From: Cupriavidus sp. AU9028
GTDB lineage: Bacteria > Pseudomonadota > Gammaproteobacteria > Burkholderiales > Burkholderiaceae
Assembly: GCF_019795295.1 (NCBI RefSeq)
Contig: NZ_JAIMCG010000006.1
Coordinates: 186,001-250,000, forward strand
Length of the DNA: 64,000 nt
Direction of reading: 5' to 3'
Shown here: piece by piece, positions 26,983 through 36,200 of the stretch
Position numbering within the stretch: position 1 is the stretch's first letter
Layout of the letters: each line of letters opens with the position of its first letter
Program-made: the position numbers and the translations under genes
Notes under the pieces: model-generated
The model's input: only the letters and a program-made list of their open reading frames with translations
Databases searched by the model: none
What the model was told of the DNA's origin: nothing

Positions 26983-28095
26983 TCAAGCCTTGCGCCGTAT
27001 CCACTCGGCGAAGGCCTCGTCTTCGATTCGATATTCGCCGAACGACAGCCGTGCCACCGCATTGGAGGCCTGCAGCCGGCGCAGCGCCTGGCTGCTGGTG
27101 TTCTTCGTCGCCGGCTTGCCGATCATCTCCGATAGACGCTTCAACCCGGCCGCGCTGTGCATGTCGCCCTCGCCCCTGGCCAGCAGGGTCAGGATGGCGC
27201 GGTCAGCCGGCAGCATCGCTTCCCACTGCCGGGCGAAATGCTCGTCCGAGAACACGCTGGCGCGGGTGTGCTCCAGCGCCGCTTCGGCGCCCAGCGTCTG
27301 GTACAGCATGTAGCGCTCGATGAAGCGCTTGAAAAACTCCGGCGTGCGGTGCAGTTCGTCGAAGGCATGCATGCCCGCCTCCAGCGTCAGAGGGTATCGC
27401 GCCATCGAGTTGAGCTTGTCGACCGTAAAGGCGACGAAGTCCTGCTGCAGCAGCGGGAACGGCTCCAGCGGCGCCCAGTTGTAGAAGGGCTCCGACGATT
27501 TGGCGAACATCTCGCGCAGCGTGTGTTCCGAGCTGCCGGCGAAGATCACCTTGATCGATTCCTTGCGGATGTCCAGCGCTGCCCGCAGCGCGTGGGCGAA
27601 GTTGGTGTGACTGTCGCGGGCCAGCACCTGCGCCTCGTCGACGATCAGCAGCAGCGTCTTCTTCTGGCTGTCGAGTATCTTCAGGGTTTCGCGCAAGGCG
27701 AGCGCCTTGTCGGTGCTGGTGGCAAGGTCGGCCTCGACCGAGCCCTCCGCCACACCACCCAGCTTGGCGGACGCCTTGACCTTGCTGACGGGCTTGCGCA
27801 TCTTCGAGATGACGCCGGCCAGCCCGGCAGGCGCAAGCGCGTCGTTCAGCGCGGCGATCAGCGCCGCGTCGGGCGCGTCCTGGTCGTCCCACAGGTTGGT
27901 ATAGGCCACCAGGTAGCCCCGCTCCCTGGCCGCCGGGGTCAGGTCGCGGCGAAGGAATTCCGTCTTGCCCATCCGCCGCCGGGCGAACAGGCCGCGCGCG
28001 GAGGACAGCTTCAGGTCGAGGGCGGTCAGATAGGCAGCGGCCAGTTCCGGGCGGGCGAAGTGCCAGGGATCCACCGGGGTTTCACTCCGTTTCAT
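26983..28095 (-). CDS. AAA+ ATPase with C-terminal winged-helix-like region (orphan)
   Basis: This 370-residue protein has an Arg-rich Walker A (FARRRMGKTE, residues 37-46) and Walker B LLLIVDEAQ (148-156), as in the ATPase_2/archaeal ATPase group that includes STAND-like and transposition-helper proteins. GSSEHTLREMFAKSSEPFYN follows, with a sensor-like position. The C-terminal 90 residues (ILTLLARGEG...SSQALRRLQASNAV) look like a winged helix for DNA or protein binding. No partner gene is adjacent. It could be a regulator or a relic of a mobile or defence module. Function unknown. Confidence 0.8.
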   Translation of the reverse strand: MKRSETPVDPWHFARPELAAAYLTALDLKLSSARGLFARRRMGKTEFLRRDLTPAARERGYLVAYTNLWDDQDAPDAALIAALNDALAPAGLAGVISKMRKPVSKVKASAKLGGVAEGSVEADLATSTDKALALRETLKILDSQKKTLLLIVDEAQVLARDSHTNFAHALRAALDIRKESIKVIFAGSSEHTLREMFAKSSEPFYNWAPLEPFPLLQQDFVAFTVDKLNSMARYPLTLEAGMHAFDELHRTPEFFKRFIERYMLYQTLGAEAALEHTRASVFSDEHFARQWEAMLPADRAILTLLARGEGDMHSAAGLKRLSEMIGKPATKNTSSQALRRLQASNAVARLSFGEYRIEDEAFAEWIRRKA

Positions 28096-28126
28096 TGTGG
28101 GTGATACGTTTCAATTTCCGTGAAAC
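28079..28126 (-). promoter_or_regulatory. GTTTCA/TGAAAC repeat cluster at the ATPase start
   Basis: GTTTCA occurs at 28079, 28089 and 28108, with its complement TGAAAC at 28121-28126. The last pair forms an inverted repeat (28108-28126, 7-base spacer) 13 bases upstream of the start codon at 28095. GATAC flanks it at 28103-28107 and 28132-28136. This looks like an operator, perhaps for self-control. The spacing of the direct copies is 10 and 19 bp. Confidence 0.45.
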
Positions 28127-28357
28127 TCTATGATACTCCGACCGCCGTGGAGTGTGGGGGTTTGGTCGCGGCAGCGCGGCCCCGCCCCCTCCGTACCGCA
28201 ATCCGCGCGGCCACGGCGGGCTTAGTGCCGACCCGCATCAGCGTCTAGAGTGCAGATGAGCGCCGCGGCAACGCGTCGATGCGTGGACCGCGGTCCATTT
28301 CCTGCGCAGCGGAAGCCGTAGCCGTTCCTCCGTTGCGCCTGCACACGGAGACTGGCC

Positions 28358-28873
28358 ATGCCGAACCCAGCAGACATCCCCTTCGAAGTGGCGCGAACCG
28401 CCTTGCAGAACGCCCTGCGCGGCGTTTCACTCATGGAGGAAATCCAGCAGAACGCCCTGCAGTTGCAGCTCAATGCCATCAGCCGAGCGCTCGGCAATTC
28501 ACAGGACGCCATGAACGAGGTCGGCAAGGCCAGCGGCTGGACCGAACTGGGCCTGCTACCCAGCATGGTGTTGCGGCAAACGATGGAGCAGAACACCGAC
28601 CTGATCCAGGGCTGCCTGAAGCTTATCGCAGATGCGCAGGCGGCCTGTCTCTCGCAAGCCAGGGATGCGTCCGAGTCGCTGCAACGTTGCCAGGCGGATG
28701 CGCTCGCCAGCAGCGCGGCGGCTGGCGCGCAATTCCCCGCGCAGGCGATGTTTGCGCAGGCAAGCGACGCCGGCCAGGCCATGGCGGCTGGCGCGCGCAG
28801 CGCATCGATGCACGCACAGGCGGCCATGCAGGGTGCCTCTCGCGGCGGACGGAGGACCGATCATGCCAGCTGA
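28358..28873 (+). CDS. phaP: Phasin-family protein
   Basis: This 171-residue, helix-rich, Ala/Gln-rich protein contains VARTALQNALRGVSLMEEIQ and ALQLQLNAISRALGNSQDA, typical of phasins, which coat polyhydroxyalkanoate granules and control their size. It starts at ATG after GGAG and overlaps the next gene by 11 bases. The last about 50 residues are low-complexity (AAAGAQFPAQAMFAQASDAG). The link to PHA is strengthened by the downstream acetoacetyl-CoA reductase. Confidence 0.85.
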   Translation: MPNPADIPFEVARTALQNALRGVSLMEEIQQNALQLQLNAISRALGNSQDAMNEVGKASGWTELGLLPSMVLRQTMEQNTDLIQGCLKLIADAQAACLSQARDASESLQRCQADALASSAAAGAQFPAQAMFAQASDAGQAMAAGARSASMHAQAAMQGASRGGRRTDHAS

Positions 28874-29609
28874 ACGCAATGCGCTTGTGACCGGCGGGAT
28901 GGGCGGCCTCGGCCAGGCCATCGCCGTCCGCTTGCATGACGAGGGCTACCGCGTGGCCGTGACCCATTCCCCCGCCAACCCGCATGTCGAAGCGTGGATG
29001 GCATCGCAGTCCGAAGCGGGCCGGCGATTCGCCGCCTATGAAGCGGACGTTGCCGACTACGAAGCCTGCCAGGCGTGCGCCACGCGCCTGATCGAGGACA
29101 TGGGACACCTCGACATCCTTGTCAACAACGCCGGCATTACACGCGACGGCCGCTTCTCGCGGATGACGGCCGATTCGTGGAACGCCGTGCTGCGCACCAA
29201 TCTGGATTCGCTCTTCCATATGACCCGACCGTTCTATGACGGCATGGTCGAGCGCGGTTGGGGCCGCATCGTCAACATCTCGTCCGTCAATGGCTCCAAG
29301 GGCGCCTTCGGCCAGACCAACTACGCCGCGGCCAAGGCCGGCATTCACGGCTTCACCAAGGCGCTCGCGCTGGAATGCGCAAGCAAGGGCGTCACGGTCA
29401 ATACCGTGTCGCCCGGCTACCTGGACACGGCCATGGTGCGGGCGGTTTCCCCCGAGATCCTGCGCGAGAAGGTGCTGCCGCAGATCCCCGTGGGGCGGCT
29501 CGGACGGCCCGAGGAGGTGGCGGCGCTGATCGCCTTCCTGTGCTCCGACGACGCGGCCTTCATTACCGGCGCCAACATCGCCATCAACGGCGGGCAGCAC
29601 ATGCAATGA
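28863..29609 (+). CDS. phaB: Acetoacetyl-CoA reductase (PhaB-like)
   Basis: This 248-residue short-chain dehydrogenase has PhaB hallmarks: TGGMGGLGQAIAVRL at the nucleotide site, INNAGITRD-type LVNNAGITRDGRFSRMT, WGRIVNISSVNGSKGAFGQ, catalytic Tyr/Lys in NYAAAKAG, and VTVNTVSPGYLDT. It reduces acetoacetyl-CoA to (R)-3-hydroxybutyryl-CoA with NADPH, the monomer for polyhydroxybutyrate. It overlaps the phasin stop by 11 bases and is co-translated. No phaA or phaC is nearby, so this is an accessory copy. Confidence 0.9.
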   Translation: MPAERNALVTGGMGGLGQAIAVRLHDEGYRVAVTHSPANPHVEAWMASQSEAGRRFAAYEADVADYEACQACATRLIEDMGHLDILVNNAGITRDGRFSRMTADSWNAVLRTNLDSLFHMTRPFYDGMVERGWGRIVNISSVNGSKGAFGQTNYAAAKAGIHGFTKALALECASKGVTVNTVSPGYLDTAMVRAVSPEILREKVLPQIPVGRLGRPEEVAALIAFLCSDDAAFITGANIAINGGQHMQ

Positions 29610-29660
29610 GCCATCCCCGGGGCGTCTCCCGGGCCGCCGCAACCGGCCCGGGTGCCCGGC

Positions 29661-30683
29661 TCAATCCAGCGTAATCCCCTCCCGCTGGATCACCGACTTC
29701 CAGCTCGCCTGCTCCTTCTCGATCCGGCTGGCGAAGCTGCGAGGGTCGGCCATCACGAGTTCGCCCTGTTGACTGAGGGCCGTCCTCGCCTTCTCGTCTT
29801 CCAGCAGGCCCTTCATCACGGCATGCAGCTTCTGCACGGCCTGCGGCGGCGTGCCGGCCGGCGCCAGCATGCCGATCCAGAAAGTGACGTCGAACGGCGA
29901 GATGCCCGCCTCTTCCACCGTGGGGACGTCCGGCAGCTGTGTCATCCGCTTCGACGAGCTGACGGCGATCGGCTTGAGCTTGCCTGCTCTGATCTGCGGC
30001 AGGGCGCTCCAGGTATCGAAGGCCGTCTGCAGCTCGCCGCTGATCACGGCCATCTGCGCCGCGGCCGCGGATTTGTACGGTACGTGGACCGTGTCGATCT
30101 TCGTGCGGTTGTTCAGCATGGCGAAGCTCAGGTGGGCGATATTGCCGGGACCGGCCGACCCGTAGCTGACCTTGCCAGGATTCTCGGACGCGTAGCGCAC
30201 CAGATCCTTGACCGAGCGCACCGAGTTCTTTTGCGACCATTCAGGGTTGGTAGCGAGAATGAACGGTGCTTCGAGAATCAGCGTGACCGGGGCGAAGTCC
30301 TGAGCCTTGTAGTTGCTCTTCTTGTAGATCTGCGGGTTGATCGTGATGCTGCTGGAGTTGGTCAGCACCAGGGTGTAGCCGTCCGGCGCCGCTCTTGCCG
30401 CCTCGCTGCTGCCGATCAGCCCGTTCGCGCCGGCCTTGTTTTCCACGATGACCGGCTGTCCCAGCGATTTGCTGAGGTGGTCGGACACCACCCGCGCCAC
30501 GGTGTCGGTGAACGAGCCCGCGGGGAACGGCACGATCATCCGGATCGGCTTGCTGGGCCAGGCGCCGCTCTCGGCGGATGCCGTCGTGGCGCTCATGCCG
30601 AGCAGCACTGCCGCGGCCGCCATCGCCGTCTTCCATCCGCACGAAAGCACCTGTCGGCGCGATGCCGGCTTCACTGTCTTCAT
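29661..30683 (-). CDS. Bug-family receptor, last gene of the carboxylase operon
   Basis: This 340-residue TctC-type receptor has a Tat-like signal (SRRQVLSCGWK, then hydrophobic to TTASAES). Motifs include PIRMIVPFPAGSFTDTVAR, GQPVIVENKAGANG and GSAGPGNIAHLSFAML. The ATG at 30683 has GAGGAGAC upstream. It follows the double CoA-transferase by 32 bases and probably belongs to that operon, implying that it binds the operon's acid substrate in the periplasm. No TctA/TctB genes are nearby. Confidence 0.9.
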   Translation of the reverse strand: MKTVKPASRRQVLSCGWKTAMAAAAVLLGMSATTASAESGAWPSKPIRMIVPFPAGSFTDTVARVVSDHLSKSLGQPVIVENKAGANGLIGSSEAARAAPDGYTLVLTNSSSITINPQIYKKSNYKAQDFAPVTLILEAPFILATNPEWSQKNSVRSVKDLVRYASENPGKVSYGSAGPGNIAHLSFAMLNNRTKIDTVHVPYKSAAAAQMAVISGELQTAFDTWSALPQIRAGKLKPIAVSSSKRMTQLPDVPTVEEAGISPFDVTFWIGMLAPAGTPPQAVQKLHAVMKGLLEDEKARTALSQQGELVMADPRSFASRIEKEQASWKSVIQREGITLD

Positions 30684-30715
30684 GCTTGTCTCCTCTTCTG
30701 TCAGATCGTCGTGTT

Positions 30716-33232
30716 TCAAGCCGCGGCGCTGCCTGCAGCATTGGGGTTCGGCCGCTTTGGCTGGGCCGCCTTGCCGGTGATGCCGATGCGCTCCAGCTCG
30801 GCGATGCGTTGCGGACCGAGTCCCAGCACGCCGGCAAGAACCTCGTCGGTATGCTGGCCGAGCGTCGGCGCCACGCACTGGATCGGCATCGGCCGGTCAT
30901 CGATGCGAAACCACGCGGAGCTCGCCAGATAGGGGCCGCTCCAGGGACGGTCGACCCGTTGCCAATAGCCGCGCGCCAGCAGATGCGGGTCCTGCAGGAC
31001 CTGCCACATCGGCCGGACCACGCCGGCAGCGATACCGGCGCGCTGCAGTGCATGCATGGCGTCGTCGGCGCTGCGGCCGCCGCACCAGGCCGAGATCGCG
31101 GCATCGATGGACGGCGCTGCGGCGCGGCGCTGCCCGACTTGCAGCAGCTGGCGGTCCGCCGCGAGATCGTCCCTGCCGATCGCCCGGCACAACGCCGGCC
31201 ATTGCACCTCTGCCGCGGAGATCGTCACCCAGGCGTCGTCCCCCGCGCAGCGATAGCACCCGTGCGGCGCCTTCATCGGATGCGCATTGCCCTGCCGTGG
31301 CGACACGCGCCCGGTCAGCGACTGCTCGACGATGAAGGGCGCGGCCATGGTCAGCATCGCTTCGACCTGCGACAGATTGACGTGCCGCCCCTGGCCGGTG
31401 CGCTTCTGGTCGAACAGGGCCAGCAGCATCGCCGCGCCGGCGTTCATGCCGCCGACGGGATCCCCGTAGGCATAGGAGGTCATGGCTGGCGGCCCGTCGG
31501 GATGGCCGGTGTAGAGCGGCAGGCCGCTCGCCTGCTCCAGCGTGCCGCCATAGGCGCGGGTGTTGCTCCACGCGTTGCCTAGGCCGAAAGCGGGCATCGA
31601 CACCATCACGAGCCGAGGGTTGACCTCGCGTAGCGCGGCATAATCCAGGCCGAGCCTTGGCAGCACCTCCGCCGAATAGTTCTCGATCACGGCATCGGCC
31701 TTCGCCACCAGTTGCAACAGCAGCTGCCTGCCTTCTTCGCGCGTCAAATCCAGCGTGATGCCGCGCTTGTTGCGATTCATCAGGTTGAAGTTGCCGTTCT
31801 TCTCGTAGAGCCGGTCGCGATAGAACGCCTCGGTGAAATGCGCGCCGCGCCACCAGTCCGGATAGCTGGTGCTTTCCACCTTGATCACTTCCGCGCCGAA
31901 GTCTGCCAGTGTGCGCGAGGCGAGCGGGCCGGCCCAGCCCATCGACAGGTCGATGACGCGGATGCCGGCAAGCGGCAGTTGCGGCTCGGGCGTGCGTCGC
32001 AGCGGTGCCGCGGGCCGATGGTCGAGCCCGGCGGCGCGATAGAAGGCGTCATGCTCGCCCTTGGCCGGCGCGCGCCCCCCCGCCAGGGGTCCGGCCTCGT
32101 CGAGCCGCAGGGGAACGACCGGCCCCTCGAAGGACACCTCGCCCATCCGCACCGGCACGAATGCGCCGCGTTGCCGATGCACCGCCTGTGCGAGCAGTTC
32201 CTCCATGTCCGGTACCAGCACGGTAGGGTGCCTGGCCTCGCCAAGACGCTCGAACCACTGCTGCGCCGTCCTGGTGCGGAAGGCCGGGATCAGCAGTGCG
32301 TCGATCTCGTCGGCGCGCGCCATCCGCTCCTGGCCATTGACGTAGCGCGGATCGTCGGCGAGTTCGGGGCGCCCGATCGCCTGGCACAGCGCGGTCCATT
32401 GCGGCAGCGTATGGGTGAAGATGCCGATCCAGCCGTGCGCCGTCTCGTAGATGCCGGCGGGATGGGTGCCGCAGAAGCGGTTGACGCCCAGACGCCGCAA
32501 GGGATGCCGGCCATCCTGCACCATCCCCGCTTCCATCTCCACCATGGTCAGGATCGTCTCGTGGACGCTGAGCACATAGCGGCGGCTGCCCTGCTCCCGT
32601 CCCGTCAGCGCAGCGATCGCGGCGGAAAACGTGGCAAGTCCCACCGCCACGCCGGTCTGCAAGTCATGCGGCATGTGGGGTGGCCCGGCGACCGGGCCGC
32701 TGCCATGCACCGCGCCGGCCAGCGAGCGGCATACCGATTCCGCGCCGGCGTACTCGCTGTAGGGCCCGCTCTCCCCGAACCATGTCAGCGCGACCTCGAT
32801 GGGCTCGTGCGAGGCAGCAGGCTGCGGCGCCGAGGACGATGACCAGAGCGGGCGTCGCAGCGCCGACGGTCCTTCCTCCAGCGCACGCGCATCGAGCACG
32901 ACATCGCAGGTACGCGCCAGCCGGGCCAGCCATTGGCCGTCTTCCGCAGCCTCAGGGTCGGCCGTCACGCTGCGCTTGTTGGTGTTGAGCCAGGCGAACA
33001 GCGCGCTTTCGCCCTCGGCCAAGCCACCGGCGGCGGCCAGCGGCGGCATTCGCCGCCAGGCGTCCCCTTCCGGGCTCTCGACCTTGATCACTTCCGCGCC
33101 GAAATCGGCGAACAGCTTGCCGGCATAGGCCAGTGCGGGTCCGCTGCCGGCTTCCAGCACCCGCAGCCCCTGCAACGCCAGCCGGGCTGGATCGGCGGCC
33201 TTCATCGTCATCGTGTCCGTTTGCTGGGTCAT
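30716..33232 (-). CDS. Tandem double CaiB/BaiF CoA-transferase
   Basis: At 838 residues this is twice the normal family length and contains two class III CoA-transferase units. The first (about 18-400) has LQGLRVLEAGSGPALAYAG, FGAEVIKVES and candidate catalytic Asp190 in HDLQTG. The second (about 420-838) has LAGIRVIDLSMGWAGPLASR, again FGAEVIKVES, MNRNKRGITLDL and Asp591 in YGDPVGG. Known family members work as interlocked dimers; the fusion could make an internal pseudo-dimer. It starts five bases after the carboxylase stop, so it is coupled. It likely supplies the CoA thioester for carboxylation. The first half is more divergent and may be structural. Confidence 0.88.
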   Translation of the reverse strand: MTQQTDTMTMKAADPARLALQGLRVLEAGSGPALAYAGKLFADFGAEVIKVESPEGDAWRRMPPLAAAGGLAEGESALFAWLNTNKRSVTADPEAAEDGQWLARLARTCDVVLDARALEEGPSALRRPLWSSSSAPQPAASHEPIEVALTWFGESGPYSEYAGAESVCRSLAGAVHGSGPVAGPPHMPHDLQTGVAVGLATFSAAIAALTGREQGSRRYVLSVHETILTMVEMEAGMVQDGRHPLRRLGVNRFCGTHPAGIYETAHGWIGIFTHTLPQWTALCQAIGRPELADDPRYVNGQERMARADEIDALLIPAFRTRTAQQWFERLGEARHPTVLVPDMEELLAQAVHRQRGAFVPVRMGEVSFEGPVVPLRLDEAGPLAGGRAPAKGEHDAFYRAAGLDHRPAAPLRRTPEPQLPLAGIRVIDLSMGWAGPLASRTLADFGAEVIKVESTSYPDWWRGAHFTEAFYRDRLYEKNGNFNLMNRNKRGITLDLTREEGRQLLLQLVAKADAVIENYSAEVLPRLGLDYAALREVNPRLVMVSMPAFGLGNAWSNTRAYGGTLEQASGLPLYTGHPDGPPAMTSYAYGDPVGGMNAGAAMLLALFDQKRTGQGRHVNLSQVEAMLTMAAPFIVEQSLTGRVSPRQGNAHPMKAPHGCYRCAGDDAWVTISAAEVQWPALCRAIGRDDLAADRQLLQVGQRRAAAPSIDAAISAWCGGRSADDAMHALQRAGIAAGVVRPMWQVLQDPHLLARGYWQRVDRPWSGPYLASSAWFRIDDRPMPIQCVAPTLGQHTDEVLAGVLGLGPQRIAELERIGITGKAAQPKRPNPNAAGSAAA

Positions 33233-33237
33233 GGCGA

Positions 33238-36200
33238 TCACCACGCATCGACGAAGGAACGGCGCTCGCGGCGGCTGCGCAGCTCGGCCGACGCGATTCC
33301 CTGGGCGATCCACTTGCGCGTCTGCGCCGGATCGATGACGGCATCGATCTCCACTGCCGCCGCCGTGCTCAGCGCGTGGCCGCGCTCGTAGGACTGCGCG
33401 ACCAGCTTGTCGAACAGGGCCTTGCGGCCCGCCTCGTCGGGCACCGCCTCCAGCTCCTTCTTGAAGCCGAGCCGGACCGCGCCTTCCAGCCCCATCGGAC
33501 CGAACTCGCCGGTTGGCCAGGAGATGGTGAAGCTGGCCGAACGGAAACCGCCGCCCGCCATCGCCATCGCGCCAAGGCCGTAGCCCTTGCGCAGCGTGAC
33601 GGCCAGCAGCGCCACGCGCAGCTTCGCCCCCGCGAGGAACATCCGCGAGACATGCCGCACCTGGGCGCGCGCCTCGACCTCGGGACCGACCATGAAGCCC
33701 GGGGTGTCGATCAGCGAGACGATCGGCAGCCCGTGCGCGTCGCACAGCTGCATGAAGCGGGTGGCCTTGTCCGCCGCGTCCGCGTCGATGGCGCCGCCCA
33801 GGTGATAGGGGTTGTTCGCCATGATGCCGACCGGCCTGCCCTCCACGCGGGCCAGCGCCGTGTGGATGCCGGCGCCGAAGCCGCTGCGCAGCATCAGCAC
33901 GCTGCCGGCATCGGCGATGCCTTCGATCGCCTTGCGGCTGTCGTAGACGCGCAGCCGGTTCTCGGGCACGACGTGGCGCAATGCCAGCGGATCGGGCGCC
34001 TGCCATTGCTCGAGCGGCCCCTGGAACATCGACAGATAGTGCCTCGCCACCTGCACCGCCTCGGCCTCGTTCTCCACCAATACGTCGACCACGCCGTTGG
34101 CGTACTGCACCGAGGCCGGACCCACGTCCTCGGGACGGAAGACGCCCAGGCCGCCGCCCTCGATCATGGCCGGACCCGCCATGCCGATATTGGCCGACCG
34201 ATCGGCGATGATGACATCGCAGCAGCCGAGGAAGGCCGCGTTGCCGGCGAAGCAGCGGCCCGAGACGATGCCGACCACGGGCACCTGGCCGCTCAGCTCG
34301 GCAAAGGCGGCGAACGAGGGCTGATAGAGGCCCGACACCGACGGGATATCGACGTCGCCAGGCCGTCCGCCACCGCCTTCGGCGAACAGCACCAGCGGCA
34401 GTTCGTCGCGCAGCGCGACCTCGACGATGCGGTCCGTCTTGACATGGTTGCGCTTGCCCTGCGTGCCCGCCAGCACGGTGGCGTCATAGGCCATCACCGC
34501 GCTGCGGGCCCGCTCCTTGCCCACCAGCGCGCCGTTGATGTCGCCGATGCCGGTGATCAGGCCGTCCGCCGGGGTATTGGCGATCAGGTCCTGCTGGCTG
34601 CGGCGGGAGGCCTGTGCCGCCAGTGCGAGCGCGCCGTACTCGACGAACGTATCCGCATCGCACAGGTCCGCGACGTTCTCGCGCGCAGTCCGTTGTCCTC
34701 GTGCCCGGCGCCTTGCCACCGCCTCCGGACGCGCTTCGTCATACAGGAAGGCATGGCGGTCCAGCACGCGCTGCAGGTCCGCGCGGATGGCGTCGCGATC
34801 GGTCTTTTGCGTGGCGCCGACGCTTTCGCCGCCGGCCTCGACCGGCTCCAGCACCAGCAGGATCTGGCCTTCGTTGGCGAGGCTTCCCGGCTCCAGCCGC
34901 AGGTCCACCACGCGGCCGCCGGATTCGGCGGCGATGGTGTGCTCCATCTTCATCGCTTCGAGCACCGCGACCGTCTGGCCGGGCCGCACCACCTCATCGA
35001 TCCGGGCGGCGATTTCCACCACGCGGCCGGTCAGCGGCGCGTGGATGGCGACCAGGCCCTCGTCGACCTGCTCCTGCGGCTCCGGCGCGCGCGCGGCATG
35101 CAGCGTGGCGCCCGTGTCCGCGCCGGCCTGTCCCTGCCGTGCCCGCTCCGCGCGCACGATATCTTCCGCAGCGGCGGTGAGCGCCGGCAGGATGGTCTCG
35201 AAGTGGCGCGTGTGCACGTCCTGCGCAAGGAAGTCGTCGCGCTGGACCAGTGCGCGCAGCAGCTCCAGATTGGTCGGCACTCCCTCGATGCGAAATTCCG
35301 CCAGGCTGCGCTGCAAGCGGCGCACCGCGAGGTCGAAGCCAGGTGCATGGCTGCTGACGATCAGCTTGGCCAGCAGCGTGTCGAAATTGGGTGACGGCGC
35401 ATAGCCGGCATAGCCATGCGTATCGACGCGGACCTCCGGACCGGCGGGGGGATCGAAGCGCTCCAGCCGCCCATGCGCGGGGCGCGCGAGTCCCTGTGCA
35501 TCGGTCATTTCGGCGTTGATCCGCACCTGGATGGCGTAGCCGCGCGGACGCGGCGGATTGGCAGGGTTCAGACCCAGGTCGGCCAGCGTCTGGCCGGCTG
35601 CGAGGCCGATCTGCAGCGCGACCAGATCGACGCCGGTCACCTGTTCGGTGATGGTGTGCTCCACCTGCAGGCGAGGATTGGCTTCGATGAAGACGAAGTC
35701 CTTCTGCGTGCCCTGCTCGTTCTCTTCCACCAGGAATTCGAACGTGCCCAGGCTCAGGTAGCCGACACGGCGCGCCAGGCGCAGCGCCGCCTCGCTGATC
35801 CGCTCGCGCAGCTCGGGTCGCAGCACCGGACTCGGCGCGATCTCGACCAGCTTCTGGAAGCGGCGCTGCAAGGTGCAATCGCGCTCGCCCAGCGCGATCG
35901 CCTGCTGCCCGTCGCCGGCGATCTGCACCTCGATATGCCGGGCGCGTGCGACCAGCCGCTCGGCATAGACCGCGTCAATACCGAACGCCGCGCCCGCTTC
36001 GGAGCGGCAACGCGCATAGGCCTCGGCCAGATCCTCGCGCCGCCGCACGATTCGCATGCCGCGCCCGCCGCCGCCGCCCACGGCCTTGATCACCACGCCC
36101 GCGTCCCCCTGCTCGTCGAAGAAGCGCTCGATCTGCTCGATGGACGCGCCGCCCGGCGTGGCGGGCATCACGGGCACATCGCATTCCATGGCCAGGCGCA

